From Pseudomonadota bacterium (GTDB lineage Bacteria > Pseudomonadota > Gammaproteobacteria > Acidiferrobacterales > Acidiferrobacteraceae): a stretch of DNA of 8,425 bases. This document shows, piece after piece, positions 7,214-8,425 of the stretch. Location of the stretch: positions 1 through 8,425 of the forward strand of contig JAJYPQ010000143.1 of the NCBI GenBank assembly GCA_021795255.1, read 5' to 3'. The notes beneath the pieces are model-generated. The model was not told the DNA's origin and made no database searches. It saw nothing but the letters and a program-made list of their open reading frames with translations. A program made the position numbers and the translations under genes. Each line of letters begins with the position of its first letter. Within the stretch, counting starts at the first letter, position 1.

Positions 7214-7242
7214 AACGTAGGCCATTGGCCTATGTCAGTCAA
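7214..7242 (-). promoter_or_regulatory. Candidate toxin-antitoxin promoter with palindromic operator
   Basis: On the minus strand TTGACT (7242-7237, five of six matches to the -35 consensus) is followed after 17 bp by TACGTT (7219-7214, a weak -10). Between them, running into the -10, is the perfect palindrome TAGGCCA-A-TGGCCTA (7232-7218). It sits 11 bp before the lost start codon of the brnT remnant. A palindrome between -35 and -10 is the classic place for autoregulation by an antitoxin. The weak -10 and the very short leader make this tentative. Confidence 0.38.
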
Positions 7243-7746
7243 GTGGGTCCTCTAAGGTGGGCGCGGACCGCGGCTGATGAGAAGGCGCCCCACCGTGACG
7301 TGACGGATCAGTATGGCTATGACCATCGGAGACTGTTGATTCAAATCCCGGATCACGGTGTGTTCACCGATGAAGGGTGGGCCTAAGCCTAAAATACCAG
7401 CAGCTTAGACGGGCGCGATTCGGCCGACATGGACGTTGGCGCGTCGATGCATTCCGTCCGCATTGGGAGCAAGAGCGGCCACATCGGATGTAGTCGGACC
7501 TGACGAGCTTTGGCTAAGCGTCCCGGCGGGTGTTAGAGTTCCATCGGGCCGTAAATGGGAAAACACGGTGGCGGGCGACAGATGGTTGACGCTACTGCGT
7601 CAACCACTCGATCTCGCAACCTCCCCGTTGCGTCACCGCGGCCACGTTCAAGAGCCCGCAAGTGGCATGGTCCCGGCGAACGTCCCCGGTGCGCTCGCGC
7701 GGGCCCCTGTCACGCGGTGGCCTGACGGCTGTGTTGAGCCTGCTAC
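7243..7746. other. Gene-poor interval with inverted repeats
   Basis: About 500 bp with no gene I can support. An open frame at 7436-7756 on the plus strand encodes a 106-residue sequence with no recognisable motif, no ribosome-binding site and an Arg/Pro/Ala-rich make-up typical of chance frames in GC-rich DNA. Two stem-loops are present: an imperfect one at 7256-7294 and a perfect one at 7583-7606. The frame ending at 7386 (..YGYDHRRLLIQIPDHG..) is about 45 codons long and was not identified. The interval resembles decayed accessory DNA. Confidence 0.5.
7583..7606. repeat. Perfect 10-bp inverted repeat
   Basis: TGGTTGACGC and GCGTCAACCA are exact reverse complements separated by TACT. A transcript would form a stable hairpin with a 4-nt loop. 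No T-run follows on either strand, so it is not a typical intrinsic terminator. A protein-binding site or recombination site is possible. Confidence 0.55.
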
Positions 7747-8181
7747 TCAGAAATAGCGGCGAACCGTGAGTCGGTACTGCCTGTAAGGCGCTCCAAATTT
7801 CTCGTCAAGGTAGCGTTCCTCTTTCAGGATGACCCCATAGTGCATGACAAGAGAAAGCGGAATGAGCGCCAGAATACCCCAGAGGTTATTTAAGGCGAGC
7901 GCGAGACCCAGCAACAAGACCGCACCTGCCACGTAAAGCGGGTTGCGTGAAAAACGAAATGGGCCGGACGTGACGAGTATTGTCGTGGGACGCGAGGGAC
8001 TGATGTTTGTCCCGGCCCGGCGCATGGTGAGTGCGCCCCAAGCATTCAGCGCCCCTCCTAAGATGAGCAGGGCGATGGCAAGCCAGAAAACGATGGGTTT
8101 CGGGGAAATGGCTAAAGGCCACGACCAACCGAGCAATACAACGACAGAGACAACGCCACCGAGCAGGAGCGGGGGCCACAC
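7747..8181 (-). CDS. ICMT/PEMT-family integral membrane methyltransferase
   Basis: Small membrane protein of the isoprenylcysteine carboxyl methyltransferase / phospholipid methyltransferase fold. Bacterial members probably use SAM to methylate lipids or other hydrophobic substrates, mostly unidentified. From the GTG at 8181 there are 144 residues with helices near 4-20, 28-48, 84-98 and 100-116. The family signature TSGPFRFSRNPLYVAG (71-86) and the C-terminal block EERYLDEKFGAPYRQY (121-136) carry the likely SAM-binding and active-site residues. The codons just upstream still read ADNPGVVVWPP, typical of the family's true N-terminus, yet no start exists between a TAG at about 8247 and the GTG. 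Either translation starts at the GTG, or the original ATG (8273 or 8266, both in other frames) was separated by an indel. The catalytic core looks intact. Confidence 0.83.
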   Translation of the reverse strand: MWPPLLLGGVVSVVVLLGWSWPLAISPKPIVFWLAIALLILGGALNAWGALTMRRAGTNISPSRPTTILVTSGPFRFSRNPLYVAGAVLLLGLALALNNLWGILALIPLSLVMHYGVILKEERYLDEKFGAPYRQYRLTVRRYF

Positions 8182-8375
8182 GACAACTCCCGGGTTATCC
8201 GCTTGTGTCGTGCGCGATTCCTGGTGCTGTCCCCCGCCCCAGCGCTAGGCTTGGTTTTCGTGTCATTGATCATTCGTTCTTGCTTCAGCGTTTTGCGGTA
8301 CCCCACGTTGAGTAATCGGTGGCCCCACAGCGCATGGGACGGCGTTCGGTTTTGGCCAATCCCCGTTGACGCGAC

Positions 8376-8425
8376 CTAGTGGTGGTGGTCTGCGTCGCCG
8401 TGATCGTGGCCCACGACCACGGCGA
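8376..8425 (-). CDS. 3' end of a CDS with a histidine-rich C-terminus, cut by window edge
   Basis: On the minus strand the last 15 sense codons before a TAG at 8378-8376 read AVVVGHDHGDADHHH. Alternating His and Asp at a protein C-terminus is typical of metal-handling proteins such as cation-diffusion facilitators, other efflux permeases or metallochaperones. ICMT-like methyltransferase genes are often found beside heavy-metal efflux genes, so such a neighbour is plausible. Only 50 bp are visible; the frame could be chance, and no family can be named. Confidence 0.4.
   Translation of the reverse strand, partial: AVVVGHDHGDADHHH

Noticed and set aside
7339..7360. GATTCAAATCCCG resembling a tRNA T-loop or integrase attachment core
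   Set aside because: The flanking bases do not form a T-stem and no tRNA cloverleaf or integrase is present.
7436..7756. 106-codon plus-strand open frame
   Set aside because: No motif, no ribosome-binding site, and the composition expected of chance frames in GC-rich DNA. It also overlaps the end of the methyltransferase on the other strand.
8112..8306. 64-codon minus-strand open frame overlapping the methyltransferase start
   Set aside because: Not a separate gene; at most its first part is the displaced N-terminus of the methyltransferase.

Overview
The window looks like a chromosomal segment of a moderately GC-rich proteobacterium, most likely a gammaproteobacterium. The MetX, MetW, XthA and PyrE proteins all read like gammaproteobacterial versions, and MetX resembles the pseudomonad type. 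A sulfur-oxidising or acidophilic lineage is possible, but nothing here proves it.

Left and centre (about 1-6200) is dense housekeeping DNA. A TauE/SafE-type permease, cut by the left window edge, runs rightward and converges on a leftward block of six genes: metX, metW, an AmpG-like MFS permease, xthA, a TfpX/TfpZ-type pilin accessory membrane protein, and pyrE. Three of the five junctions overlap (metX/metW by 4 bp, metW/ampG by 17 bp, tfpZ/pyrE by 1 bp). The other two gaps are 82 and 51 bp, so the block may be one transcription unit starting upstream of metX. Its functions are varied: methionine synthesis, peptidoglycan-fragment or other solute uptake, DNA base-excision repair, pilin biogenesis and pyrimidine synthesis.

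The region upstream of metX (about 6203-7746) is different: gene-poor, accessory in character and decaying. It holds a 117-bp hairpin element with near-perfect 24-bp inverted termini (MITE-like), then the wreck of a toxin-antitoxin module. A helix-turn-helix antitoxin still has an intact domain but no obvious proper start. Just upstream lies a BrnT-family toxin gene broken by a lost start codon, two nonsense codons and a frameshift, preceded by a plausible promoter with a perfect palindrome. The next 500 bp contain no recognisable gene, only inverted repeats.

The right end carries a small integral-membrane ICMT/PEMT-like methyltransferase. Its conserved N-terminal residues continue upstream of the only usable start, which suggests a 5' frameshift. 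At the right edge is the last part of a leftward frame ending in a histidine-rich tail, perhaps a metal-handling protein.

I found no complete undescribed system. The most informative observations are the decayed BrnT/HTH module and the adjacent hairpin element.
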